Assembly (NCBI GenBank): GCA_044239865.1
Contig: JBIIAO010000001.1
Span: forward strand, 620,001-684,000
DNA: 64,000 bases
Direction of reading: 5' to 3'
Origin: CAIZGX01 sp044239865
GTDB taxonomy: Bacteria > Bacteroidota > Bacteroidia > Flavobacteriales_D > Sanyastnellaceae
In this document: positions 25,346-33,447 of the stretch, piece after piece
How the letters are laid out: every line of letters starts with the position of its first letter
How positions within the stretch are numbered: the stretch's first letter is position 1
Notes under the pieces: model-generated
The model's database searches: none
Seen by the model: only the letters and a program-made list of their open reading frames with translations
What the model was told of the DNA's origin: nothing
Program-made: the position numbers and the translations under genes

Positions 25346-26443
25346 ATGGAAAATCTTGCAAGTATTCAAACCGAAGTTGACGCATCTTTTTTGTATGCTC
25401 TATTAGCCGAGCACGAAGAAGATCAGAATGTCGCGCATGTCTTTCGTGAGATGAGCGGAATTGAAATGGGACATGCGAAGGCTTTTTTGAAAAGTAAGGG
25501 TCTTCCTGAATCCGATATGCCTGGCCCTTCCGGACGAGCAAAGACATTGAAGAGAATTGGAAGAATATTCGGATATGATTATGTGCTGGGTGTTTTGTTA
25601 GACACAGAGAAGGGTCTTTCCGCAGGAGTGTTGAATGCCCGGAAGCAACAAAATATTCAGAATTCGATTTCAGATACTGCACACGTATCTATTCTTCGAA
25701 ATATAATCAATTCTAATAAAAACATATCAGGTTCTACACTGACTCGTTTCGAAAAACGTCATCGCAATGTGGGAGGCAACGCAATTCGCGCCGCGGTTCT
25801 TGGCGGAAACGATGGACTTGTTTCGAACTTTAGTTTAGTCATGGGCGTTGCAGGAGCAAGCGCTGGAAGTGGACCTGTGCTCATGACAGGACTTGCAGGC
25901 ATGTTAGCAGGCGCTCTTTCGATGGCATTGGGTGAATGGATTAGCGTGAAGTCTTCACAAGAGCTTTCCGAAAATCAAATGGAATTGGAAGCCGAAGAGT
26001 TGGAGATTAATCCTGACGGAGAACAACAAGAAATTGCTTTGATCTATATGGCGAAGGGAATACCAGAGGCTCAAGCAAAAGAAATGGCAGCTTCGATTAT
26101 GCAAAACAAAGAACAAGCATTGGATATTTTAGTGAGGGAAGAGCTAGGCATAAATGCAGAGGAATTGAAAGGATCAGCTATGGAAGCGGCCTACTCTTCG
26201 TTCTTCTTGTTTTTAACCGGAGCAATTATTCCTGTGGTTCCATTCTTCTTCACAACAGGATTTACAGCAATCATTTTAAGTGCCGTTTGCAGTGCCTTTG
26301 GTTTGTTCGGAATTGGCGCGGCGATTACCTTGTTCACAGGAAGAAATGTTTGGTATAGCGGATTCCGACAAGTTTTATTCGGACTAATTGCTGCGGCAAT
26401 AACCTACGGAATAGGAACGCTTATAGGCGTTTCACTGGGTTAA
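25346..26443 (+). CDS. Ferritin-like / VIT1-CCC1 fusion transporter (MbfA-like)
   Basis: 365 residues. The first 120 or so form a ferritin/rubrerythrin-like helical domain with metal-binding Glu/His patterns (TEVDASFLYALLAEHEED, FREMSGIEMGHAKAF with an ExxH). The remainder is a VIT1/CCC1 iron-manganese transporter: the conserved entry RAAVLGGNDGLVSNFSLVMG, SMALGEWISVKSSQE on the second helix, a cytoplasmic loop rich in Glu (ELEAEELEINPDGEQQEIA) and three more helices. Fusions of this kind, such as MbfA, export iron and protect against peroxide. It starts 23 bp after the hydrolase gene and shares TTAA at its stop with the convergent gene. The exact metal is inferred. Confidence 0.88.
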   Translation: MENLASIQTEVDASFLYALLAEHEEDQNVAHVFREMSGIEMGHAKAFLKSKGLPESDMPGPSGRAKTLKRIGRIFGYDYVLGVLLDTEKGLSAGVLNARKQQNIQNSISDTAHVSILRNIINSNKNISGSTLTRFEKRHRNVGGNAIRAAVLGGNDGLVSNFSLVMGVAGASAGSGPVLMTGLAGMLAGALSMALGEWISVKSSQELSENQMELEAEELEINPDGEQQEIALIYMAKGIPEAQAKEMAASIMQNKEQALDILVREELGINAEELKGSAMEAAYSSFFLFLTGAIIPVVPFFFTTGFTAIILSAVCSAFGLFGIGAAITLFTGRNVWYSGFRQVLFGLIAAAITYGIGTLIGVSLG

Positions 26444-28035
26444 GGCTCTACCAAAAGTTTTTGTACGATGACTTCCTCACCTAATTTAAGTTGAATAATA
26501 TACGTGCCTGGATGATCGAATAGTTTCCAACGGTTTTCCACGCTGTGCTTGCCTGATTTGAATTCTCCGAGTTTATCTTTTGAAACAAGTTTCCCATTCG
26601 AATCAAAAGCTGTTAATTCAACAACGCAATTCTTTTGGCAAGAAAATTCAATTCGAAATTTCCCGCTCGTTGGGTTCGGATAAATAGTGAAGACATTTTT
26701 TGGAAGTGAAAGGGTAGAAGAGACATCAACCGAGTTAGGCACTAGCCATACTTCGTAGAGGGTATCGTTCGGAAAACTTTGAGTTCCGTTGTTCACCCAA
26801 AAAATGTTTTGAGCAGTGCTGCGAATACCGCCAAGCAAATGGCCCAGCAGTATTTCACTCCCATTCCATGCGGAATTCAAATCAATGATTTCACCTGAAA
26901 TCATAGGTAGGTTTTCATTCAAGATTATTTCAGAACTAGATCCTAAAAATCCAGGAAGAACCGAAGGAATCAATTCTTCCACCCATTGATTGTTTGCATT
27001 GCGAGTGACACAAGCAATGTTCTTTGTGAAGGGGACATCGACATTCTGTGTGAGCACATCGCCTTCGTAATAGTATTCTGAAATTCCACCTAAAAACAAA
27101 TAATGCTGCTTTTGAGACTGCGCGTCATAGAGTGAAACATGTCCGCAGTGGTATTGATTCAACAAATGTTGGAATTCAGGAACTTCAGCAATTCCACTTG
27201 AATTTACTTCAACACAATTGGTAAAAGGCAAATCTGCAACTTGTTGGAATACCCCGCTGAATAAAGTGAAGTTCATTTGGCCGTTCGCATCAATTCCTTC
27301 AACAACATTTAAATCTCTTCGGTGAAGCAAAGCGGGATCATTAAATTCTGTTAACCATTCAACTTGAATTCCGCTTTCAGATAACGTCGGAATGAATCGA
27401 GAAATTTTTTCAGTATACGTCTGTGTGAAGGAAGGTCCATTCATCGGATTGTAACGCCCTTCGAATTTATGTCCACCTGCAAGGTAAAAGACATCATCGA
27501 GTTTCTTCAAACTTCCTCCTGTAACTGCGAATCGATCGTCGGTAATGAAATCGAAACTTTCGAAAGCGAATGTTCCGTTGTCTTGCGCTTCGAAGAAAGT
27601 CTTCAAGTTAATCGCAGTAAGCATCGGGTGGGTGATGTGATCTTGCGAAGTATTGCTGTATCCATAACCGCCAACCAACCACAAAATACTATCGGTCTGA
27701 TAGAATTGAATGTTGGTGGAAGAGAATTGTTCGCTCAACGCGACATCAATGACGTCAAATTCCACAGGAGTGGAGCTGTAATTATTCAGATCTAGAATTG
27801 AAATGTTTGAAGGCATTCCTGCAACATCGAAAGACGCGAAGGGCTGACGCTCATGCAGGCCGTCTTTTCTTCCTCCAATCAACAATACTCTGTTCTCCCA
27901 AGTGCCGTAAGCGAAAGATTGTAAGGCAATGTCTTGACTTGAATAAACGGGATTCAATACAACCGTGTAAGGGAATTCTTGCGCGAAGGAGTTGAGTGCA
28001 AATAGGAAAAAGAAAATAAAACTTGTGATTTTCAT
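26440..28035 (-). CDS. Secreted T9SS type A protein, Kelch-like
   Basis: About 531 residues. The start is placed at MKITSFIFFFLFALNSFAQ, a good signal peptide; an upstream in-frame ATG (28083) adds 16 residues unlike a leader. The body (about 20-450) has recurring strands with paired Gly such as RVLLIGGRKDG, ILWLVGGYGYSN, FYLAGGHKFEG and YLFLGGISEYY, suggesting a Kelch-type beta-propeller. The C-terminus is a type IX sorting domain (FTIYPNPTSGKFRIEFS to GTYIIQLKLGEEVIVQKLL). No catalytic residues are recognised; it is probably a surface or secreted binding protein. Confidence 0.85.
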   Translation of the reverse strand: MKITSFIFFFLFALNSFAQEFPYTVVLNPVYSSQDIALQSFAYGTWENRVLLIGGRKDGLHERQPFASFDVAGMPSNISILDLNNYSSTPVEFDVIDVALSEQFSSTNIQFYQTDSILWLVGGYGYSNTSQDHITHPMLTAINLKTFFEAQDNGTFAFESFDFITDDRFAVTGGSLKKLDDVFYLAGGHKFEGRYNPMNGPSFTQTYTEKISRFIPTLSESGIQVEWLTEFNDPALLHRRDLNVVEGIDANGQMNFTLFSGVFQQVADLPFTNCVEVNSSGIAEVPEFQHLLNQYHCGHVSLYDAQSQKQHYLFLGGISEYYYEGDVLTQNVDVPFTKNIACVTRNANNQWVEELIPSVLPGFLGSSSEIILNENLPMISGEIIDLNSAWNGSEILLGHLLGGIRSTAQNIFWVNNGTQSFPNDTLYEVWLVPNSVDVSSTLSLPKNVFTIYPNPTSGKFRIEFSCQKNCVVELTAFDSNGKLVSKDKLGEFKSGKHSVENRWKLFDHPGTYIIQLKLGEEVIVQKLLVEP

Positions 28036-28104
28036 TTTACGAAAGTAATATTGAAGGAAGAGCATATCTGTGACTTTTCTCACGATTTATTTTTCATGTG
28101 CTGT

Positions 28105-28127
28105 AACTTTTTGAAAAGTTAAGCGTC
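28105..28127 (+). promoter_or_regulatory. Candidate ECF-type promoter in front of sigma factor 1
   Basis: AAC (28105-28107) and CGTC (28124-28127) are 16 bp apart, the usual ECF spacing (AAC-N16-CGTC). The -35 part lies in a palindrome AACTTTT-tg-AAAAGTT (28105-28120). This would make the sigma gene autoregulated. Confidence 0.45.
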
Positions 28128-28140
28128 TTGGTTTTGTCGA

Positions 28141-28617
28141 ATGAATACAAATGAATACAACGAAGCTGTTGACCTTTGGTCTGATCGGGTTTTCGGTTAT
28201 GTATTGAAATTGGTTCGCGACACCGCTTTGGCAGAGGATATTGTGCAGGATGTATACGAGAAGTTGTGGAAAAAGAAAGGAGATGTGTTGAGTGAAAAGG
28301 CCAAGTCTTATTTGTTTACCTCGGCTTATCATGCTGTGGTTGATTGGTCGAGAAGAGAAACTCTCAAAAGAAGCTTGATTGCTGAAGAGGTGAGCATTGA
28401 GCAGGATCACAGTCATGAGTTGAAGAAGCTAATAAACGAAGGATTGGAGCAGTTGTCACTTCAACAAAAGCAATTGATTCTGTTGAGAGATTATGAAGAA
28501 TATTCTTACGCGGAGATTGGCGAAATCACAGAGCTTTCAGAAGCTATGGTGAAAGTGAGTTTGCATCGTGCAAGAAAACAGTTAAAAGAATTTATAACCC
28601 TTCATTGGACATCATGA
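28141..28617 (+). CDS. ECF RNA polymerase sigma factor (module 1)
   Basis: 158 residues with only the two core sigma domains, as in ECF sigma factors. Region 2 includes ALAEDIVQDVYEKLWKKKG and SYLFTSAYHAVVDWSRR; region 4 is the helix-turn-helix YAEIGEITELSEAMVKVSLHRARK. It directs RNA polymerase to a small regulon. The next gene, a single-TM protein, overlaps its stop by ATGA and is the probable anti-sigma partner. An ECF-like promoter just upstream suggests autoactivation. Confidence 0.92.
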   Translation: MNTNEYNEAVDLWSDRVFGYVLKLVRDTALAEDIVQDVYEKLWKKKGDVLSEKAKSYLFTSAYHAVVDWSRRETLKRSLIAEEVSIEQDHSHELKKLINEGLEQLSLQQKQLILLRDYEEYSYAEIGEITELSEAMVKVSLHRARKQLKEFITLHWTS

Positions 28618-29405
28618 ACGAATGGAATGAACATATAGAAGATGAGTTTCCGAAAGTAGAACGAACAGAAGTTTCCTTCGACAACAAGGATTCTTTGAAG
28701 CGCTATGCTATTTCCGATGAGGAAATTCAGAGTCATTTTCAAAAGGAAATTTCCGGTGTTCAATTGAATGAAAGTCGGAAAAATCGATTAAAGAAGGAAG
28801 AGGATAATCGGAGCGTTTATTTCTGGATAAGTGGCATGGCGGCAGCATGGATTGCGGCGTTGGTGCTTCGAACATTCATTGTCATACCCGACAAACCTGC
28901 TCCCGTTGAGTATGTTTATCAGCGTCCAGAGAAGAGTATTGAAAAGAATATTGAAAAGAAATTAGAACAACGCGATTCAATTATTTTCATCAGTTCTGAA
29001 TGGCTTATTCCTTGGAATGATTTCAATTTTGAGCATTATTGCGGAGGTTCGAGTTATCCTGATATGTGGAGCCCTGCCTATGGTTACGGTTTTCCAAATG
29101 GCACAATGCCATGGAGCTCCCTTGTGTACATACCAGTAGTGGATTCATTAGACAGTATTCCAATTGAAGTCAATCAAGATTCAGTGCTTGTCGCCAAAAT
29201 AGATTCGAGCATTCAACAAATGAAATCGAAGAAACAAACAGAGGAGTACATAACGATCAGAGAATTTTTAGCGCAGGAAATTGATGAACGTGTTCAGAAA
29301 ATTCGAAAGGTGAGGCAGTTGTTCAGAGCCGCGAGGTCGAGGAATAGAGAAAACGATGAAGATCATTTGGTTGTTGATTGGAGGGGAAGACGAATTGGCT
29401 TATAG
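28614..29405 (+). CDS. Single-TM protein, putative anti-sigma factor (module 1)
   Basis: About 263 residues. The ATG at 28614 overlaps the sigma stop (ATGA) and is preferred over 28605. A charged cytoplasmic N-terminus (about 1-65) is followed by one TM helix (VYFWISGMAAAWIAALVLRTF, about 66-86), and then an extracytoplasmic part with VPVVDSLDSIPIEVNQDS and a basic, helical C-terminus (EIDERVQKIRKVRQLFRAAR). The topology matches membrane anti-sigma factors of Bacteroidota, although no zinc motif is present. The stop TAG is directly followed by a large palindrome (29406-29425). Confidence 0.78.
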   Translation: MNEWNEHIEDEFPKVERTEVSFDNKDSLKRYAISDEEIQSHFQKEISGVQLNESRKNRLKKEEDNRSVYFWISGMAAAWIAALVLRTFIVIPDKPAPVEYVYQRPEKSIEKNIEKKLEQRDSIIFISSEWLIPWNDFNFEHYCGGSSYPDMWSPAYGYGFPNGTMPWSSLVYIPVVDSLDSIPIEVNQDSVLVAKIDSSIQQMKSKKQTEEYITIREFLAQEIDERVQKIRKVRQLFRAARSRNRENDEDHLVVDWRGRRIGL

Positions 29406-29516
29406 GGGCGAAATATATTTCGCCCGTATTAAGAAAAATATTTCGCCCGGAAACGAAACATTTTTCGCCCGGAAACGAAACGTTTTTCGCCCGTGTTAAG
29501 AAACATTTTTCGCCCC
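29405..29516. repeat. GGGCGAAA/TTTCGCCC palindrome block (REP-like)
   Basis: The block starts with a perfect 20-bp palindrome whose arms are GGGCGAAATA and TATTTCGCCC (29406-29425), immediately after the anti-sigma-like gene's TAG. Four more TTTCGCCC half-sites follow at intervals of 22-25 bp, with GGAAACGAAA or GTGTTAAGAAA spacers that can also pair (TTTCG with CGAAA). It fills most of the gap before the barrel gene and can terminate or stabilise the message. The same motif makes up the in-frame repeats at 46590-46817. Confidence 0.85.
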
Positions 29517-29548
29517 AGAATTGAATAAAAAATAAAAATGAAACAGAA

Positions 29549-30451
29549 ATGAAAACAAATTTGTTATTGATTTTATCAATGTTTGCTGTGACAGGGATTG
29601 TTGCGCAAACGGAAGTGGAAGTTAAAAAAGAAATGAAGGTTGTTGTGGCAAATGGATCGATGAAGGACACCACAATTAAAGGAAATCAGGATGATACACT
29701 ACACATTCGCGTGGGTGATATGAAAATTGATATCTATCCAGATTCAACTTCCAAGCTTGCGACTGGCGACAGGAAGCGTAAGACTTTGCCGCTAGAGGAA
29801 TTTTCATGGTATGGATTCAGTGGTTTTCGCTTTGGTTTTTTGACTTTTATGGATGATCAGAATAAAAGCTATGATGCCCCTTGGATGAATAATAAAGGTA
29901 GAAACAACTCAAGTTCTATGATGGGGTTTAATGTGGTGAATTCATCTTTTGAAATAGCGAAAGACCGTTTCAGATTGTCTACGGGCATAGGGTTTTCGCT
30001 TGAGTCGATTGCTTTGAATCGTGAAGTTCGTTTAAGTGAGACCGATACGCTTGGTTTTCAATTAGCCATTTTTCCTAAAACAGAAAAGTCAAATCTAAAT
30101 GCAAACTATATCACGGTGCCCTTGGTGTTTCAGTACAATGGAAAAATTACCGAAAAGAAGAAAATGAATTCAGATGATGAGCCCAATGTTTTTCATATGT
30201 CCTTTGGCATCATAGGTGGTTATTTAATTGGCTCAAATGCTTTTTATAAATGGAAGGAGAACGGAGAGAAACGTAAACAGCGTGTCTCTGGAGATTTTGG
30301 ATTGAAGGAATTCATGGCGAACCTCTATGTAGATTTCGGTTTTACAAGTGATTTGTCCTTCTTTATTGAATCCTCTCTGCTTCCGAAATTTTCGACCGGA
30401 GATGGCCCAGAGATTTATTCAAATGCCTTCGGGCTTAAGTTGAACTTCTAG
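29549..30451 (+). CDS. Outer-membrane beta-barrel protein
   Basis: 300 residues. Signal peptide MKTNLLLILSMFAVTGIVAQ, then an acidic/basic periplasmic segment (about 22-85) and a barrel-like C-terminal part with strands such as FRFGFLTFM, FRLSTGIGFSLESIAL, NANYITVPLVFQYNG, FHMSFGIIGGYLIG and ANLYVDFGFTSDLSFFIE, ending YSNAFGLKLNF with the terminal aromatic typical of outer-membrane proteins. It is the third gene of ECF module 1 and may be a regulon member or a sensor for it. A good terminator follows. Confidence 0.83.
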   Translation: MKTNLLLILSMFAVTGIVAQTEVEVKKEMKVVVANGSMKDTTIKGNQDDTLHIRVGDMKIDIYPDSTSKLATGDRKRKTLPLEEFSWYGFSGFRFGFLTFMDDQNKSYDAPWMNNKGRNNSSSMMGFNVVNSSFEIAKDRFRLSTGIGFSLESIALNREVRLSETDTLGFQLAIFPKTEKSNLNANYITVPLVFQYNGKITEKKKMNSDDEPNVFHMSFGIIGGYLIGSNAFYKWKENGEKRKQRVSGDFGLKEFMANLYVDFGFTSDLSFFIESSLLPKFSTGDGPEIYSNAFGLKLNF

Positions 30452-30487
30452 CAAGTGGTTTTGGTTAAGTATAGGTGTACAACGAAG

Positions 30488-30514
30488 AAAGCTCGCAACG
30501 GCGAGCTTTTTTTT
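30488..30514. terminator. Rho-independent terminator
   Basis: AAAGCTCG and CGAGCTTT form an 8-bp stem around a 6-nt loop, followed by T8. It closes the ECF module 1 operon and, read in reverse, the convergent minus-strand gene. Confidence 0.9.
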
Positions 30515-31166
30515 ATTTGAATAAATCAGGAGTAAAAGGTTCTAATTCCCATTGGAATTCGGCATACTTGTCTAGACGACAATCGCAAACCAAAGTTGGG
30601 AAAAGGTGAAGTTTACTTCTTTCAACAACGGGAAAAGAATACTTCGATTCAGCATCGTAAGGACTTTCGAAAGTGAAAAGGAAGATGCCCTTTTCTTTGT
30701 TCACCGTTGTTACCGTTAAGTAATATTCCAACGATTTTTCGATGTCTTCATAATTGAATTGAAGTATTCGAAATTGGATTTCGTTTTCATACTCGTGCTC
30801 GATAGCCGCAATCGGCGAGCCTTCTGGACCATCATAATACAAATGCACAAATGCAGAATCGTTGAATACCCATGCATCTTCGAAGATTCCATCGCACGGA
30901 TCGTAATAAACCAATTCGCCTTTGTATACCGTTAGCGGTATGTATGTTTCTTTCAAATCGAATTTAAAATTTCGAAAGAAAGGAACGGGTGGATAGTAAA
31001 TGCTGTCTGAAGAAGTCCAAACCGGAGGCTTCTGAAATTTTCCTGGAGGCAATAAATAAATCGCATGACCATTTTCCCAATTTTGAATGAAGAGGGTATC
31101 AGTTTGCGCGTTCAACGAAGTAATCAGATTACTCAGAAGAATAAAAGTCAACAACAGGTTTTTCAT
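30513..31166 (-). CDS. Exported protein of unknown function, 217 residues
   Basis: Signal peptide MKNLLLTFILLSNLITSLNAQ, then a soluble domain rich in aromatic residues and prolines (PPVWTSSDSIYYPPVPFFRN, YYDPCDGIFEDAWVF). Two Cys near the end (LVCDCRLD) could form a disulfide. I do not recognise a family. Its ATG overlaps the stop of the upstream gene by four bases, so the two exported proteins are translated together. Confidence 0.75.
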   Translation of the reverse strand: MKNLLLTFILLSNLITSLNAQTDTLFIQNWENGHAIYLLPPGKFQKPPVWTSSDSIYYPPVPFFRNFKFDLKETYIPLTVYKGELVYYDPCDGIFEDAWVFNDSAFVHLYYDGPEGSPIAAIEHEYENEIQFRILQFNYEDIEKSLEYYLTVTTVNKEKGIFLFTFESPYDAESKYSFPVVERSKLHLFPTLVCDCRLDKYAEFQWELEPFTPDLFK

Positions 31167-31798
31167 CGAAAGATTTCTTGAAGGCTAGTTCCCGAGTCTG
31201 CATTTCTGGAAGCGAGCCCAAAGGAAACACCCAACCGAATCCCATATTGCTCGTTGATGGCTGATTGGTTGTAGCGATAATAAAGTCCTGCCATGGGTGT
31301 AATATAAGAGGGGAAATGCGATTTCAATTTATAATGAATGCGTGCCACAGCACTGCAACTCATGCCAACGTATTCCTGCGTGAAATCTCCAGCAGAAAAA
31401 TAATCCATTCCAAGCGGATTCACAGAAAGGTGAAGCGCTTGTCCGTCGGGACCCATATACATTCCAACTCCTTCGGGTATTGCAAGGCAAATGAGTCCAA
31501 GGGTTGCAATACCTGGGTAATTTCCATTCAATGCTAAAAGATAAGTTCCCAATAAAGTTGAAACGGATGAGTGAAATACGAAACTATGGTCTTTGCTCAA
31601 ACCTAATTTGAAGCTGTAGTTTAAGGTGAAACGATCTCCGAAGGGAGCGTAGAAATCGGTGCCAATGGAATAGATACTCGATTTGTTGTAGGTCAAATTT
31701 TCAAACGTAAGTCCCCCGTACATATCATTTTGACAATGAGCTGACTTTGGAACATGGATAATTATTCCAAAAAGAATGAGTATTCTGAAAAACTTCAT
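31163..31798 (-). CDS. Exported protein, probably small outer-membrane barrel
   Basis: 211 residues. Signal peptide ending SAHCQ (about residue 23). The rest alternates short strands and turns with many aromatic and Gly residues (YGGLTFENLTYNKSSIYSIG, FTLNYSFKLGLSKDHSF, ITPMAGLYYRYNQ, GIRLGVSFGLASRN), suggesting a small beta-barrel. The family is not recognised. A perfect -7 box TATTTTTG (31810-31803) lies only four bases before the ATG, so the message may be leaderless. It is coupled to the next exported gene. Confidence 0.75.
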   Translation of the reverse strand: MKFFRILILFGIIIHVPKSAHCQNDMYGGLTFENLTYNKSSIYSIGTDFYAPFGDRFTLNYSFKLGLSKDHSFVFHSSVSTLLGTYLLALNGNYPGIATLGLICLAIPEGVGMYMGPDGQALHLSVNPLGMDYFSAGDFTQEYVGMSCSAVARIHYKLKSHFPSYITPMAGLYYRYNQSAINEQYGIRLGVSFGLASRNADSGTSLQEIFR

Positions 31799-31802
31799 TT
31801 TT

Positions 31803-31810
31803 CAAAAATA
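31803..31810 (-). promoter_or_regulatory. -7 box adjoining the start codon (possible leaderless mRNA)
   Basis: TATTTTTG on the minus strand matches TAnnTTTG and ends 4 bp before the ATG at 31798, so transcription would start about at the ATG. No -33 TTTG is found at the usual distance. Confidence 0.45.
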
Positions 31811-31860
31811 AGCCGAATGAATAAATAATCTGATTAACTTGCAATCCAAAATAAATTTCA

Positions 31861-32583
31861 ATGAAAAGTAAACATATTGTACTTCTTGGAGCGAGCTTAT
31901 TGGTATTGAGTTCGAATGCAATGGATCAAGGAGATAAAAAGAAGAAGCCAAAAGATAAAGACAAGAAATCTACTGTTGTTCTAAAGAATGAAAGCGATAG
32001 TTTGTCTTATGCAATTGGAATTAGTGTTGCCAACAATATTGCTGCCAGTGGTATTGAAGGATTGAATGAAAATATAATGGGACAAGCCATTTTGGATCAT
32101 GCAAACAAGGCGAATCAACTTCCAAATGAAATGGTTGATCCATACATTCAAGGAATATTAGCAAGAAGAGAATCAGAAAAAGCAGCAAAAACAATGGAAC
32201 AGGAAACAACATTTTTAAAAGAGAACGGACAGAAGCTAGGAGTTATAACTACTGAGTCTGGATTGCAATACAAAGTTATTCGTGAAGGAATTGGGTTATC
32301 TCCAGATGACAACGATACAATTGTAGTGAACTACAAAGGTTCTTTAGTTGATGGAAAAGTTTTCGATAGTTCTTACGAGAGAAACGAGCCAATTACCATT
32401 ACTGCTGGACAAGTCATTCAAGGATGGGGAGAAGGATTGAAGTTGATGAAGGCTGGCGGGAAATACGAGTTGTTCATCCCACAAAACTTGGCATACGGCG
32501 AGCAAGGTGCCGGTGGAGTTATTCCTCCGTTTGCAACATTGATTTTCGAGATGGAAATTATAGAAATCAAACCAACGAACTAA
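31861..32583 (+). CDS. FKBP-type peptidyl-prolyl isomerase, Mip/FkpA-like (copy 1)
   Basis: 240 residues. Signal-like N-terminus (IVLLGASLLVLSSNAM), a Lys-rich linker, an N-terminal dimerisation domain (SLSYAIGISVANNIAASGIE, about 45-115) and a C-terminal FKBP domain starting at SGLQYKVIREGIG (about 135-238), with the active-site strands NYKGSLVDGKVFDSSYER, GQVIQGWGEGLKLMKAGGKY (20 residues) and IPQNLAYGEQGAGGVIPPF. It catalyses proline cis-trans isomerisation during folding of exported proteins. The paralogue begins 5 bp after its stop. Confidence 0.92.
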   Translation: MKSKHIVLLGASLLVLSSNAMDQGDKKKKPKDKDKKSTVVLKNESDSLSYAIGISVANNIAASGIEGLNENIMGQAILDHANKANQLPNEMVDPYIQGILARRESEKAAKTMEQETTFLKENGQKLGVITTESGLQYKVIREGIGLSPDDNDTIVVNYKGSLVDGKVFDSSYERNEPITITAGQVIQGWGEGLKLMKAGGKYELFIPQNLAYGEQGAGGVIPPFATLIFEMEIIEIKPTN

Positions 32584-32588
32584 GCTTT

Positions 32589-33278
32589 ATGAAACGAATT
32601 GTTACGTTTGTCGCGCTATTGGTTGTTTGCACTTCAGCTATCGCGCAAAAGAAGAATAAGAAGTCTGCAACTAAGGTTATGTTAACACATGAAGACAGTT
32701 TATCCTATGCATTCGGTCTTTCCGTTATTGAGAATGCCAAGAGCGCTGGATTTGAAAACTTAACCGATGAGCTAATCATGCAAGCCATGATTGATAGCAA
32801 GGCAGGTAAGTCTAAATTAGACAAAGACAAGGCTACAGGAATTATCAATGCTGAAGTTCGCAAAAATTCACAGAAGAAAAACGATATGAATAAAAAGCGA
32901 GGCGAGGATTATCTTGTTGCGAATGGAAAGAGGGAAGGCGTTAAGTCCACTTCTTCTGGATTGCAATACAAATCGAATGTTGAAGGTCAAGGTGTAATGC
33001 CGGACAAGAACGATAAGGTTACGGTGCACTACCATGGAACTACCATAGATGGCGTTGTTTTCGACAGTTCGGTAGACCGAGGTAAACCAGCAACTTTTGG
33101 TTTGAATCAGGTTATTCCCGGTTGGACAGAAGGACTTCAATTGATGAACGAAGGCTCGAAGTTTACGTTCTACATTCCGCAGGGATTGGCTTACGGCTCT
33201 AGAGCACAAGGAAAGATTGAAGCTTTTTCAACTTTGGTTTTCGAAGTTGAATTGATAAAAGTTGAGAAGGTAGATTAA
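32589..33278 (+). CDS. FKBP-type peptidyl-prolyl isomerase, Mip/FkpA-like (copy 2)
   Basis: 229 residues. The start is MKRIVTFVALLVVCTSAIAQ, a signal peptide, at 32589; a longer in-frame start inside copy 1 is not plausible. It has the same layout as copy 1: Lys-rich linker, dimerisation domain (SLSYAFGLSVIENAKSAGFE) and FKBP domain (VHYHGTTIDGVVFDSSVDRG, NQVIPGWTEGLQLMNEGSKF, IPQGLAYGSRAQGKIEAFS). The FKBP domain loop is shorter than in copy 1 (no GAGG). The pair is a tandem duplication co-transcribed and ended by a terminator. Confidence 0.92.
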   Translation: MKRIVTFVALLVVCTSAIAQKKNKKSATKVMLTHEDSLSYAFGLSVIENAKSAGFENLTDELIMQAMIDSKAGKSKLDKDKATGIINAEVRKNSQKKNDMNKKRGEDYLVANGKREGVKSTSSGLQYKSNVEGQGVMPDKNDKVTVHYHGTTIDGVVFDSSVDRGKPATFGLNQVIPGWTEGLQLMNEGSKFTFYIPQGLAYGSRAQGKIEAFSTLVFEVELIKVEKVD

Positions 33279-33300
33279 TCATTCTTCATTGGATATATTG

Positions 33301-33329
33301 AACAGCACTCATCGGGTGCTGTTTTTTTT
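33301..33329 (+). terminator. Rho-independent terminator
   Basis: AACAGCAC and GTGCTGTT form an 8-bp stem around a 7-nt loop, followed by T8. It ends the FKBP pair. Confidence 0.92.
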
Positions 33330-33447
33330 GAGCAATTTCGGTTTATGGTATGCAAAGAAATTAGTACATTGCTGAACCTTTAAAGATAGCAAAAGCAACT
33401 TATTGTATGCAACTGCTGTCTTACAACTGATTAACAAAATCAAAGCC

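Noticed and set aside
32424..32588. Longer start for the second FKBP gene inside the first
   Set aside because: Reads the first gene's FKBP domain out of frame; the signal peptide at 32589 is clear.
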